Position numbers and translations under genes: made by a program. Shown here piece after piece: positions 55,606 through 64,000 of a stretch of DNA of 64,000 bases (its first letter is position 1; the number at the start of each line of letters is the position of its first letter). The stretch covers positions 1-64,000 of the forward strand of contig JAHQVJ010000216.1 in NCBI GenBank assembly GCA_019634415.1, in the 5' to 3' direction. The notes under the pieces were generated by a model. It did not search any database and was not told where the DNA came from. It was given only the letters and a program-made list of their open reading frames with translations. The DNA comes from Myxococcales bacterium (GTDB lineage: Bacteria > Myxococcota_A > UBA796 > GCA-2862545).

Positions 55606-56291
55606 GAGATCGGGCCTCCGTGCAGGGGCGCGTCCGCGGTGCTGCCGCGGTACACCACCTTGCCCGCCTCCAGCATCAGCGCGTGGTCGCACACGTCGGC
55701 GGCCACGGCGGGCAGGTGGGTGGCCATCAGCAGCGTGGCGCCCTTGGCCTGCAGTGACCGGATCACGTCCATGAGGAGGCCGCGACCAGCTGGGTCGAGT
55801 GCAGTGAAGGGCTCGTCGAGCAGGACCAGATCCGGGTCCTTGAGGAGCATGCGCGCAAGCGCGAGGCGCCGACGCATGCCTGCAGAGAAGGTGCGCACCG
55901 GGTCGCGTCGCTCGGGATCGAGCCCCACCTGGGCGAGCAGGGAGGGCACGTCGGGCGTGTAGCCACCCAGACGAGCCCACACCCCCAGGTTCTCCATGGC
56001 CGACAGATCATCGTACAGGTGGGCTTGGTGTCCGAGCACGGCGATCTTGCGGCGGAGCTGCGCTCGGTTCGGCCACAGCTCCTGTCCGTTGAGGAGCACG
56101 CGGCCGTGGTGGGTGCGCAGGGCGGTGGACAGGCACTTGATGAGTGTGCTCTTGCCGGACCCGTTGGGGCCCAGCAGCATCCAAGCTTGGCCTGTCTCGA
56201 CCTCGAGTTCGACGTGGATCAAGGCCCAGCGCCGACCGTAGCGGCGGGACACGTCCTCGATGCGAAGGGCGGGGCCTGATGGTGCAGTCAC
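55602..56291 (-). CDS. ccmA: Heme exporter ATPase CcmA
   Basis: 229 residues. Walker A GPNGSGKST, signature FSAGMRRRLALAR, Walker B LVLLDEPFTALD and ATH loop. It drives release of heme-loaded CcmE by CcmC/CcmD. GTG start with no clear ribosome-binding site. First clear gene of the ccm operon. Confidence 0.95.
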   Translation of the reverse strand: MTAPSGPALRIEDVSRRYGRRWALIHVELEVETGQAWMLLGPNGSGKSTLIKCLSTALRTHHGRVLLNGQELWPNRAQLRRKIAVLGHQAHLYDDLSAMENLGVWARLGGYTPDVPSLLAQVGLDPERRDPVRTFSAGMRRRLALARMLLKDPDLVLLDEPFTALDPAGRGLLMDVIRSLQAKGATLLMATHLPAVAADVCDHALMLEAGKVVYRGSTADAPLHGGPIS

Positions 56292-56325
56292 GAAGGGGCC
56301 GTCCGGGGTGGCCGAGAGGCTAACC

Positions 56326-56463
56326 TCAGTGAGCTCCGCCCACCCACAGGGCCAGAAGCTCGACGCCGTATCCCAGGGCAGAGGCGATCACGCCCGTGGA
56401 GATCAGGGCAACACCGCCGAGGAGCCAGGCGTAGGCTTGTGACATCGACCAGGTCGGTTCCAT
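56326..56463 (-). CDS. Small single-helix membrane protein before ccmA
   Basis: 45 residues from ATG 56463, preceded by GGAGGA at seven bases. One membrane helix (about 10-38) and no charged tail. It lies 34 bases upstream of ccmA on the same strand, so it may be part of the ccm operon. Not recognised. Confidence 0.65.
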   Translation of the reverse strand: MEPTWSMSQAYAWLLGGVALISTGVIASALGYGVELLALWVGGAH

Positions 56464-56609
56464 GAATGGGTCCTCCGCGGTGGACCTGTGCAGCCAGCGT
56501 GCCAACCCCCCGATCATGGAGCACAGCCTGATTTCCACGAGTTGGCGGGCAGGGTGCGGAAGGGATGTCGCGGTCTGCAGTCTCGATCGCATCCGCTAAG
56601 ATTGCGAGC

Positions 56610-57464
56610 ATGCGATCCGTACTCCTCCTCTCGTCGCTCACCTTCGGCTGCACCTACATCTGGGAGCCACCCGATCTGGTGACTCCGGCCGAGCCTCCCG
56701 TTCGGGAGGTCACCACGACGGCGGACGAGGTGGATCCGGTGGTGGAAGAGGGCGCGCAAGACGATGCGCCCGCCACGTTCGGAGGGCTCGGGGTGCGAGG
56801 ACGGGCACCGGTGATCCAGGCGCCCACGCTGGCTGCCGAGCTGTCGGCGAGTCTCGGTGGCTTCCAGCTCGAGGTCACCTTCGACGATCCGGATCAGCAG
56901 CTCACCGCGGGCGAGCTGCACGTGTCTGGCGAAGGGTACGAGCGCACCGTCGAGCTGGCCGACGCGCCGCCGCACCAGACCACCACCGAGGTCTTCCTGC
57001 CGCTGTCCGAGCCCGCGTGCGACGGGGTGAGCCTGTCCCTCGACGTGTGGGGCGTGACCGTCGACGACGAGGTCACCCCCACCGTGACGGCGTCGCTGTC
57101 GCTGGCTGGCTACGGCGAAGGCGACTTCCCCGACGAGTACACGCTCGACGCGTTGAGCCTACCTGCGCTGTGGTGTGGTCGGGCCCTCGCCATCAATGAC
57201 GACGACGTGCTGCGCACGAGCCTCTCTGCAGGCCATGAGCTGCAGGAGCTGGTCCTGGACTGGGAGGGGGACGAGATGGTCATCGTCTCGGCGGACGTGA
57301 CCTGCGTGGACGGCGCTGCTGCCGGTGCCACCGACCTCTGGGACGGCAACACGCGACCGTACACGGTGCAGGTGGATGCCGCGGGGTGCAGCGAGGTCGA
57401 CGTGGTGGTGGAGTTCTTCGGAACCCATCAGGCGGGCCGCGACTACTGGCTCCTGATGCGATGA
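56610..57464 (+). CDS. Lipoprotein of unknown function
   Basis: 284 residues with a lipobox TFGC (Cys14), an acidic Thr/Pro/Glu linker and a beta-rich body with two Cys pairs. No family found. Its ATG (56610) places the lipobox properly. It converges on the partner gene at 57472 with seven bases between stops. Confidence 0.65.
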   Translation: MRSVLLLSSLTFGCTYIWEPPDLVTPAEPPVREVTTTADEVDPVVEEGAQDDAPATFGGLGVRGRAPVIQAPTLAAELSASLGGFQLEVTFDDPDQQLTAGELHVSGEGYERTVELADAPPHQTTTEVFLPLSEPACDGVSLSLDVWGVTVDDEVTPTVTASLSLAGYGEGDFPDEYTLDALSLPALWCGRALAINDDDVLRTSLSAGHELQELVLDWEGDEMVIVSADVTCVDGAAAGATDLWDGNTRPYTVQVDAAGCSEVDVVVEFFGTHQAGRDYWLLMR

Positions 57465-57471
57465 CGAGGGC

Positions 57472-58299
57472 CTACAGCACGCCTGCCACCAGCAGGGCCA
57501 GCCCGGTGGTGGCGCCTCCCACGCTGCCGATCACGAGACCGTTCGTGGCCCGGTGGTTCGCTCGGATCCGAGACTCGTCGCCGGCGGTGACCGCGGCGTC
57601 GTAGCGCTGACGGGCAGGGAAGCTCGCGCCATAGGCCACGGCGGATCCGAGCCCCAGCACGAGGCCGCTCCCGATCAGGGGAAGCTTGAGCTTGCGCTTT
57701 GGCCGATCGGTGCGCGGGGTGGGGTACCGAGGCACGTCGCGCGGGGTCAGCAGGTAGGCGGTGTCGGCCACCGCACCGCCGTCGTCGAACCGCTGGAACA
57801 CGAAGGGGCGACCCAGCGGTGCGGCAGTGGCGCGAAACCCGTCCACCGCGATCCAGCCGGTGGCTGGAGCGGGGAGGCTCGCCGTCTCCTTGGAGTCCGG
57901 GGTGGCGGCCTCCTCGAAGTAGGTGTGCAGCGGATGTCCCTGAGGTGCCAGCTCTGATCCGAGGGTCAGCCCCGGAAACGCCTGACGGGCTGCCTCGAAG
58001 GGAGCGCGCACTTGATCGAGGTCCCCCTCCACGAACGCCGCCATGGCCTCGATGCGGTGGATGTCGGCGCACAGCTTTGGCTTCAGTGCATCCTCGAGGC
58101 AGCGTAGGGCCTGCTTCATGCGATCCACCTGCGTGCCGAAGCCGTCCGCGTCCATCACGACGAAGGCGTCGTCTGCGGCCTCGATGGCGGTGGTCAGGGC
58201 CTGGGCATCGCAAGGCACCTCGGAGCCGAGGGCAGGGGCGGACACCGAGGCGAGCAAGACAGCTAGAGCGGCACGCACCGTTGGAATCTCCTGTCGCAT
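57472..58299 (-). CDS. Kinase-partner protein, paralogue of 1860-3011
   Basis: 275 residues. Signal peptide (about 7-24), helical TPR-like body (about 30-125), a WIAVDGFRATAAPLG PEGA-like strand, basic cluster RPKRKLKL, and two C-terminal membrane segments. It starts inside the end of the kinase gene (37-base overlap). Function unknown; same plan as the partner at 1860. Confidence 0.72.
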   Translation of the reverse strand: MRQEIPTVRAALAVLLASVSAPALGSEVPCDAQALTTAIEAADDAFVVMDADGFGTQVDRMKQALRCLEDALKPKLCADIHRIEAMAAFVEGDLDQVRAPFEAARQAFPGLTLGSELAPQGHPLHTYFEEAATPDSKETASLPAPATGWIAVDGFRATAAPLGRPFVFQRFDDGGAVADTAYLLTPRDVPRYPTPRTDRPKRKLKLPLIGSGLVLGLGSAVAYGASFPARQRYDAAVTAGDESRIRANHRATNGLVIGSVGGATTGLALLVAGVL

Positions 58300-59753
58300 C
58301 GTAGCGCGAGGCCCCCCGACGCAGGGACCACGATCTCGCCTGCGACGACCTCGGCGCCGTCGAAGGTGGCGTGCACGGTGTATCGACCGGGCGGCACGGC
58401 AGAGGGTCCGAAGCTGCCCGCATCTCCCACGAGACGCAGCTGCTGAGCGTCTCCGGTCACTGCCAGACGGACGGGAGCCGGCTTCGGCTCTGGCTCCGGA
58501 GCGGGCGCAGGCTCGGGCGTGGGCAGCGGTGGAGGAGCAGGCGGCGCGGCACGAGGCTTCGTGGCTGCGGCCGGCTGGGGCGGTGCGGACGGGGGTGGCT
58601 GCTCCACCGTCGCCGCGTCGGCAGCCTCGATGTCCTCGGGCGGGTCGACCGGATCGTCGTCGGTGGAGGTCGTGGCGAGAAACGGTGGCATCCCGTCTTC
58701 GCCCCACAAGGTGGTGGAGCCCACGGTGGCGAACAGGACCAGCAGCGCCAGGGTGGCAGCGGCGGCCAACAACCCCGCGAGCATCGCGCGCTGTGTGGCC
58801 CACGGATCGGGGGCCTTCTTGCGCCGTGGCCGGCGGCGCGGATCCACGAGCACCTTGCCCACCAGCGGGTCGTCCACGTCCACGAGCGCAGGTCGGACCT
58901 TGGTGCGTGCCCAGGTGCGCAGCGTGTCGCCTTCGTGCTGCTTGAGCAGGTCGCGGCAGCGTCGCTCGACCTCCGCTGCCGAGGGGCGATCCGGGACCTC
59001 CAGGCTGCGCATGGCTCGAGCCAGGCGCACCACGTCGAGGACCGTGGCGTCGTCCACGTCGGGATCGGGCAGATCGTCGCCGGGCTTCACGGGACGCGTG
59101 CCCAAGACCAGCTCCTCGAGGACCACGCCCAGCGAGTAGATGTCCCCCCCGTGGTCCTCGACACCGTCGAGGCGCTCGGGTGCGATGTACCCGACGGTTC
59201 CCGTGATGTGGTTGGTGGTGTGGACCTCCCGCACGATGCGGGCCGTGGCGACGCCGAAGTCGAGCAGCTTGACGCTCCCGTCCGGCGTCAGCTGGATGTT
59301 GCTCGGCTTGAGGTCGCGATGCACGAGGTGCATCGGCTGACCGTCGTCGGCGGGGTGGTTCCACAGGTTGTCGAGGGTGCGGACCACCTCCTGCACGATC
59401 TCGGCGGCGATCAGCGGCGGGAGGGGACCGTGCTGACTCAACAGCCTCCTGCAGTCGGTGCCCGCTGCGTACTCCATCACCACGGACCAGCGGCCAGCCA
59501 GCCGCACGGGGGGATCCACGCTCACGATGTTGCGATCGCGCAAGCGACCCAGCATGCGCGCCTCGTCTCGAAACCGTCCGAGCACGTCCGGAGGGGGATC
59601 GTCATCGGAGAGGATCTTGATCGCCACGTCCTTGACGAAGCCAGAGCCGTCTTCGAGGCGCGCGAGGTAGACCGTGCCGAATCCACCGCGTCCGAGCACG
59701 CCGGTGATGCGGTAGCGAGGGAGAGCTGACGAGTCGGAGGGGGTGGCACCCAT
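58263..59753 (-). CDS. Membrane Ser/Thr protein kinase, paralogue of 397-1872
   Basis: 496 residues. Gly loop GRGGFGTV, VAIKIL lysine, HRDLKPSN (His145, Asp147), DFGVAT and APERL: a complete kinase. One membrane helix (about 323-343), a Pro/Glu/Ala-rich stretch, and a C-terminal PEGA-like domain ending in a Cys pair. Same plan as the first kinase in the window. It is divergent from the PKS-like gene. Confidence 0.93.
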   Translation of the reverse strand: MGATPSDSSALPRYRITGVLGRGGFGTVYLARLEDGSGFVKDVAIKILSDDDPPPDVLGRFRDEARMLGRLRDRNIVSVDPPVRLAGRWSVVMEYAAGTDCRRLLSQHGPLPPLIAAEIVQEVVRTLDNLWNHPADDGQPMHLVHRDLKPSNIQLTPDGSVKLLDFGVATARIVREVHTTNHITGTVGYIAPERLDGVEDHGGDIYSLGVVLEELVLGTRPVKPGDDLPDPDVDDATVLDVVRLARAMRSLEVPDRPSAAEVERRCRDLLKQHEGDTLRTWARTKVRPALVDVDDPLVGKVLVDPRRRPRRKKAPDPWATQRAMLAGLLAAAATLALLVLFATVGSTTLWGEDGMPPFLATTSTDDDPVDPPEDIEAADAATVEQPPPSAPPQPAAATKPRAAPPAPPPLPTPEPAPAPEPEPKPAPVRLAVTGDAQQLRLVGDAGSFGPSAVPPGRYTVHATFDGAEVVAGEIVVPASGGLALRCDRRFQRCVPL

Positions 59754-59824
59754 CGAGGCTCCGGGGGATCCCTGGCGTCCAAGTGTATGACGCTGCTACG
59801 CTGCTGCCCCCCCATGGAGGCCGC

Positions 59825-62800
59825 GTGCGCTCGCTACGGGATCGTACGGCGGGGTCCTCTGGCCCGCCTGCTCCCCCCTCCGACGTCGTCGCCGTACTCG
59901 GCCTATCCGTGCGATCCGAGCGCAGGTTCGAAGAGGACGAGGTGTTCGATCGAGCCCTCTTCGGCCTCGATCCGGAGGAGCTGCGAGCCCTCGGGGCGGT
60001 GATTCCTCACCTGCTCGAGGTGGCCTACGAGGCCCTCGAGTCGTCGGGCGTCGCGATGCACGCGATGCACGCGATGCAGGTGGGGATCTGGATCTCCATG
60101 CCTCAGCAGCGGGACTGGACGGGTGGCGAGGCGACGCGTGTGGCGGAGGTGCTGGGCCTTGTGGGGCCGGCGGTGATGCTCGTCGACACCGGGGTGGGCG
60201 TGTCGTCCGCCTTGCATGCCGCCCGCTGCGCCCTTCGGGCAGGCGACGTGGACGTGGCCCTTGCCATGGGGATCGCGGGGGACGACGGGGTGGGCGCGGT
60301 GGTCCTGGGCGGACGGGATCGGGCCCGGGAAGAGGGCTGGCGGGTGAGCAGTAGCCTCCTCGCCACCGCTGCGGGGCCCCCGTCGGACGACGGGGTCGTC
60401 GCGCTTGCCCAGTCCAGAGCATGCCGATCCCTCACGCCGACCGAGATGGACGCTGCCGATCTGGTGCAGCTCGCCAGGGTGCTGGCGGCCTCCGACGAGG
60501 CGTCGCCCACCTTGGCGACGGCCCGCGGAGACGCGGCCACCGTGGCCGTGGTGGTGGAGCCGCCCAAGCAGCCCGACGCCGCCCTGTTGGGAGAGCAGCA
60601 GGCGCCGCCCTTCCTGGGGCTGTCGGCTCGGTCGCGAGCGTCGCTGCGGGCGATCGTCCGTGCGGCCACTCAGGTCATGGCCACCGACGACGACCTCGAC
60701 GCACTGTGCAGTGATGCAGCCGCACGCGTCGGCTGGGAACATCGGGTCGCGGTTCCGTCGGGGCTGGGGGCGAAGGAGGTGCAGCAGCGGCTGTCGCTGT
60801 GGCTGTCTCGCGGCGAGGGAGCGGCGGCGAGTGTGATCGAAGAGCCCACTCGGCTGGCGTTCGTGGCCTCGCCCACGGGGCTGCCGCCCAAGGGGAGCCT
60901 CGATGCGCTGTATGCGGCGGAGCCGGCGTTTCGTGCTGCGCTGTACCGGTGTGACCGGATCCTCGAGCCGCTCATGGAGCCCCCGCTCATCACGAGCCTG
61001 TTCCGATCGGACGAGGGAGCGCTCGAAGGCGACGCGGTGTTCGCGGACGCGGTGACGGTCGCGGTGGCCTGGTCGTTGGCCCAGGTGTTGGCCCACCACG
61101 GAGTGCGTCCCGACGCCGTGCTGGGCTGCGGGTTGGGCGAGGTGTCGGCGGCTGCCATCACGGGGCACGTGAGCGTGGAGTCGGCCCTGTCGCTGGCGGT
61201 GGAGCGGGGCTTGTTGCTCGCCACCCTCGACGACGAGGTGTCTCGGATCGTGGTCCACGCGGGCGAGGACGCCACCCGGGCCCTGCTGCAGGGAAGCTCC
61301 GACGTGGATCTGGTCGCGTTGCCCACCAGCGATCAGTGCGTGGTCGGGGGGCGAGCCGAGGGGGTGGCCGAGCTGGGGGCGCGCGCCCGCGAGGCGGGGC
61401 ACCGAGTGGTCACCGTGGAAGCCCACGCTGCGCAGACCCCCCTCGTGGACCGCCTGCTCGACGCCTTCGGGCGGTCCGCAGCGGCCGCGCCGGTCCAGGA
61501 GCCCGCCGGTCCCATGCTGCTGTCGGCTGCCGCGGCAGCGGTGGTCACGGGCGCGCCCACCGAGTCGCACTGGCGGGCGTCCCTTCGCTCGACGATGCAG
61601 CTGGCCGCGGGACTGCGACTGCTGCAGGATGCGCGCATCGGGGCGTTCGTGGAGCTCACGCCCGTGCCGGGCTTGGCCGAGGTGGGGAGCACGGTGCTGT
61701 CGGAGCCCGATCTGCGCTGGGTCTGTCCGGTGGGCGAGACCGAGCAACACCTCGCCGACGTGCTGACCGAGCTGTGGGTGGGGGGCGTGGAGGTGAACCA
61801 CCGGGGGGCCCGTCGCCCGCGGGGCAGCGCGGTGCTGCGGACCTATGCCTGGGATCGTCGCAGCATCGATGCCGAGGCCTCGGACGAGGCGCCGATGGGT
61901 CCCATGATCATCCGTGCGGATTCCGCCAGCTCGTCCGAGGACCGTCTCCCCTCGGAGCTGGAGTGGATGACCAAGCGGGAGCTGCCCGAGCACGAGCGAG
62001 CCGACACCCTGGTGCCTCCGGAGCAGGTGCTGCCGGACACGCTGTTCGAGGCGGACGTGGACCTGCTCACCCAGGAACCCCGCGCAGCGGTGTCACGCCA
62101 CGGCTCCCTTCGACCCGCCGCTCCGTCCGAGGGTTCTCCAGGTGCGCTTCGCGCCGGAGCGGAGCCGCCGCGGATCGTGGAGCTGGAGGACGGCGCCTAC
62201 TCCAACGATCCTGCCGTGACGTCTCCGCGACCTCCCAAGGAGAAGACGACCCCCACGGGCGTGACGCCGGGTCGTCGGCTGAATCCCGAGTCGGCGCCTC
62301 CGCCTCCGCCGCCGCTCCCGCCGGCCCTCAGCGCGACCGTACGCAGCACGGTGGATCCCCCGGTCGTCAAGGACCCCGACCATGCCCCCATCCCCATGAT
62401 GCCGGAGGACGACGAGGAGGAGGAGGAACTCGAGGACATCGACGTCGACGCCTACGCCGGCGTGACCCGTCCCCTGGCGGAGGCCGAGGCCCACGCCGAC
62501 GCCGAGGTCACCTGGGTGGAGGGCTGGGCGCCGTACCCCATCCAGCCGCGAGGTCCCTCCAAGGGACTGGACACCTTCGTGGTGCTCGCCGATCGCAACG
62601 GCCTGGGGGACGAGGTGTGTCGGGCGCTCGCCGAGCGGGGGCATCCGACGCTGAAGGTCCACCACGAGTCCCATGGGTCGGACGCAGACGCGCTGTACGT
62701 GCCCGATCCTGCCGCGGAGGGGGCTTGGACGATGGTGGTGGACGCCTTGGGCACCATGTACGGCGGCGTGCGCGTGCTGCACATGTGGAGCCTCGATCTC

Positions 62801-63787
62801 GAGGACAGCGCCTGGTCGAACCCCGGTCCGGGGTGGGCGAGCTTGCTGCGGCTGGCCAAGGACCTGCACCGCTATGGGCTGGCGGTTCGGATCCAGGTGG
62901 TCACGCGCGGTGCCGTGCACGAGCCCCACCGCGCGTCCGCCTACAGTGCGGGGGCGCTCTGGGGCGCGGGTCGGCTGGTGTCGGTGGAGGTGCCGGAGGT
63001 GTTCGGTGGCCTGGTGGACCTGGATCCTGAGGGAAGCGCCGACGCCGACGTGCTGGTGGAGCACCTGCTGGCCGGTGACGTGATGCAGGGCTCGGGCCAC
63101 GAGGTGGCCTTTCGCGGGGGTGAGCGGCTGCGGCGCCGCGTGGACTCCGGGCGGATCCCGCACGTGGCCGACGGAGGGCTCCCCCGCGGCTCGTGGCTGC
63201 TGGGCGGCGACCTCGACGCACCCCTGGTGGAGCTGGCCACCCTGCTCGCGGAGCAGGGGGTGTCGCGGATCATGATGGTGTCGCGCGCTGCACCCCAGCC
63301 TCACGTGCTCCAGGGCGTGCTCGAGCTACAGCGGCGGGGGGTGATGTGCATCGTGCTGCGGGCCGACGTGTCGGCGCCGGGTGGTCGCTCCCACCTGGCG
63401 AGGCGCCTGGGGGACGAGCAGATCGCCGCGGTGGTGGTGCGCGCGGCCGCTGCTCCGATCCTGCTCAAGGACCTGGAGCCGGGGGAGGCGGCGATCCGGT
63501 GGTCGAGCACCATCGCGGCGGCTCGCGCCCTCGAGGAGATCGCAGGGCCCCACACGCCCTTGTGGATGTGGGCCGAGGGGCGGGCCATGGAGCCCGAGGC
63601 GGGATCTGGACTGGCGGCGGTGACGGGCGCGGCGCTGGAGGCGGCGGCACGGGCACGACTGGCCGAGGGGCACCCCACCACCATGATCCATGCAGCACCT
63701 GCGGGGGCCCTCCGTCCGGGCCAGATGGTCCGGCTGGTGGGTCGTCTCGGCCCCGTGGGTGGGGTGTTCGGCGTGTGGAACCGCTAG
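59825..63787 (+). CDS. PKS-like KS-AT-KR protein lacking all catalytic residues
   Basis: 1320 residues, uninterrupted. A shortened ketosynthase-like part (about 20-250) has FGLDPEELRALG and HLLEVAYEALESSG, and a nucleophile-elbow-like segment VDTGVGVSSALHAA where DTACSS is expected, so the Cys is Val124. The KS-AT linker (LSARSRASLRA) is clear. The AT-like part (about 345-670) has GCGLGE for GHSxGE (Ser to Gly436) and AAQTPL for AFHSPL (His to Gln537). A 200-residue acidic, Pro-rich linker leads to a KR-like part (about 890-1305) with GGDLDAPL in place of the nucleotide-binding GGxGGLG and no catalytic Tyr. There is no ACP. GTG at 59825 has GGAGG four bases before; GTG at 59783 is an alternative. 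Confidence 0.8.
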   Translation: MRSLRDRTAGSSGPPAPPSDVVAVLGLSVRSERRFEEDEVFDRALFGLDPEELRALGAVIPHLLEVAYEALESSGVAMHAMHAMQVGIWISMPQQRDWTGGEATRVAEVLGLVGPAVMLVDTGVGVSSALHAARCALRAGDVDVALAMGIAGDDGVGAVVLGGRDRAREEGWRVSSSLLATAAGPPSDDGVVALAQSRACRSLTPTEMDAADLVQLARVLAASDEASPTLATARGDAATVAVVVEPPKQPDAALLGEQQAPPFLGLSARSRASLRAIVRAATQVMATDDDLDALCSDAAARVGWEHRVAVPSGLGAKEVQQRLSLWLSRGEGAAASVIEEPTRLAFVASPTGLPPKGSLDALYAAEPAFRAALYRCDRILEPLMEPPLITSLFRSDEGALEGDAVFADAVTVAVAWSLAQVLAHHGVRPDAVLGCGLGEVSAAAITGHVSVESALSLAVERGLLLATLDDEVSRIVVHAGEDATRALLQGSSDVDLVALPTSDQCVVGGRAEGVAELGARAREAGHRVVTVEAHAAQTPLVDRLLDAFGRSAAAAPVQEPAGPMLLSAAAAAVVTGAPTESHWRASLRSTMQLAAGLRLLQDARIGAFVELTPVPGLAEVGSTVLSEPDLRWVCPVGETEQHLADVLTELWVGGVEVNHRGARRPRGSAVLRTYAWDRRSIDAEASDEAPMGPMIIRADSASSSEDRLPSELEWMTKRELPEHERADTLVPPEQVLPDTLFEADVDLLTQEPRAAVSRHGSLRPAAPSEGSPGALRAGAEPPRIVELEDGAYSNDPAVTSPRPPKEKTTPTGVTPGRRLNPESAPPPPPPLPPALSATVRSTVDPPVVKDPDHAPIPMMPEDDEEEEELEDIDVDAYAGVTRPLAEAEAHADAEVTWVEGWAPYPIQPRGPSKGLDTFVVLADRNGLGDEVCRALAERGHPTLKVHHESHGSDADALYVPDPAAEGAWTMVVDALGTMYGGVRVLHMWSLDLEDSAWSNPGPGWASLLRLAKDLHRYGLAVRIQVVTRGAVHEPHRASAYSAGALWGAGRLVSVEVPEVFGGLVDLDPEGSADADVLVEHLLAGDVMQGSGHEVAFRGGERLRRRVDSGRIPHVADGGLPRGSWLLGGDLDAPLVELATLLAEQGVSRIMMVSRAAPQPHVLQGVLELQRRGVMCIVLRADVSAPGGRSHLARRLGDEQIAAVVVRAAAAPILLKDLEPGEAAIRWSSTIAAARALEEIAGPHTPLWMWAEGRAMEPEAGSGLAAVTGAALEAAARARLAEGHPTTMIHAAPAGALRPGQMVRLVGRLGPVGGVFGVWNR

Positions 63788-64000
63788 CCTGGCGCGTGGG
63801 CGCGGCAGAACTGATGGACCAGCTCTGCTGCGAGGGCCTCGATGTCCAAGGGACGGATCTCGTTGCCGCCGAGTCCGTGCTGATGGAGCAGCGCGACCAC
63901 CACCGGTGAGACCAGGGTGAGGGCGCCCGTGCGCGGGTCGAGGGGAACGAGCCGTCCGGCGTCGATCAGTCGCTCCAGCAGTCGCTCGAAGCCGCCCAGG
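63784..64000 (-). CDS. C-terminal fragment of an unknown protein
   Basis: Open from the window end to a TAG at 63784-63786. The 71 residues read as helices (FERLLERLIDAG, LDIEALAAELVHQF) with a short strand. Stop codons of this and the PKS-like gene share the palindrome CTAG. Function unknown; the start lies beyond the window. Confidence 0.65.
   Translation of the reverse strand, partial: LGGFERLLERLIDAGRLVPLDPRTGALTLVSPVVVALLHQHGLGGNEIRPLDIEALAAELVHQFCRAHAPG

Overview
The window looks like a chromosomal segment of a high-GC myxobacterium-type organism (Myxococcota, the former deltaproteobacterial myxobacteria). Evidence seen directly: strong G/C bias at third codon positions; three eukaryote-like Ser/Thr kinases with C-terminal PEGA-like or periplasmic tails; a secreted protein ending in a MYXO-CTERM-type tail; many lipoproteins; thrombospondin type 3 and MopE-like Asp/Cys repeats; LexA-type operators that fit the Myxococcus consensus as I remember it; and a polyketide-synthase-like giant gene. 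No rRNA, tRNA, CRISPR array, insertion sequence or prophage was recognised. No gene-free stretch exceeds about 300 bases, and genes very often overlap as ATGA, GTGA or TGATG.

Layout. 1-7.2 kb: end of a Gly-rich protein, a kinase / partner / FG-GAP operon, a second kinase on the opposite strand, and a membrane-anchored dual-specificity-type phosphatase. 7.3-15 kb (minus strand): a MYXO-CTERM surface protein, a small membrane protein, two tandem lipoproteins that fuse a cytochrome c motif to a type II copper monooxygenase fold, and two tandem ASH/PKD/DUF2135-like lipoproteins. 15-26 kb (plus strand): a YfbK-like von Willebrand A protein, a Cys-rich lipoprotein, an M23 peptidase, an orphan sensor histidine kinase and a 1947-residue alpha-2-macroglobulin-like protein that lacks the thioester. 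26-33.2 kb (minus strand): a MacAB-like exporter operon (tail-anchored protein, ATPase, two permeases, adaptor, membrane-anchored unknown, N-acyl-D-amino-acid-deacylase-like enzyme). 33.3-40.4 kb: an AlkB-like dioxygenase with a LexA-type operator, three envelope or secreted proteins, a divergent NAD-kinase-like gene with an SPFH gene, then a NADAR hydrolase overlapping a PLP dehydratase. 40.4-45.9 kb: an ABC-2 transporter operon led by ruvX, divergent from cinA-recA. 46-48.2 kb: a second YfbK-like protein (a lipoprotein) and a DEDDh exonuclease. 48.4-56.5 kb (minus strand): a complete System I cytochrome c maturation operon in the order ccmA, B, C, D, E, F, G, H, I. 56.6-64 kb: a lipoprotein, a second kinase/partner pair, and a 1320-residue KS-AT-KR protein whose catalytic residues all appear to be replaced, convergent with a truncated unknown gene.

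How the parts fit (inference). The ccm operon could mature the c-type heme of the two CxxCH copper monooxygenases. LexA would link cinA-recA (perhaps also ruvX) with the AlkB-like repair gene. The kinases, the phosphatase and the duplicated kinase/partner pairs suggest envelope signalling. The YfaS-like macroglobulin, DUF2135-like lipoproteins and YfbK-like proteins are relatives of families often found in bacterial envelope-defence loci. The strongest candidates for new biology are the catalytically stripped PKS-like protein and the heme/copper tandem.
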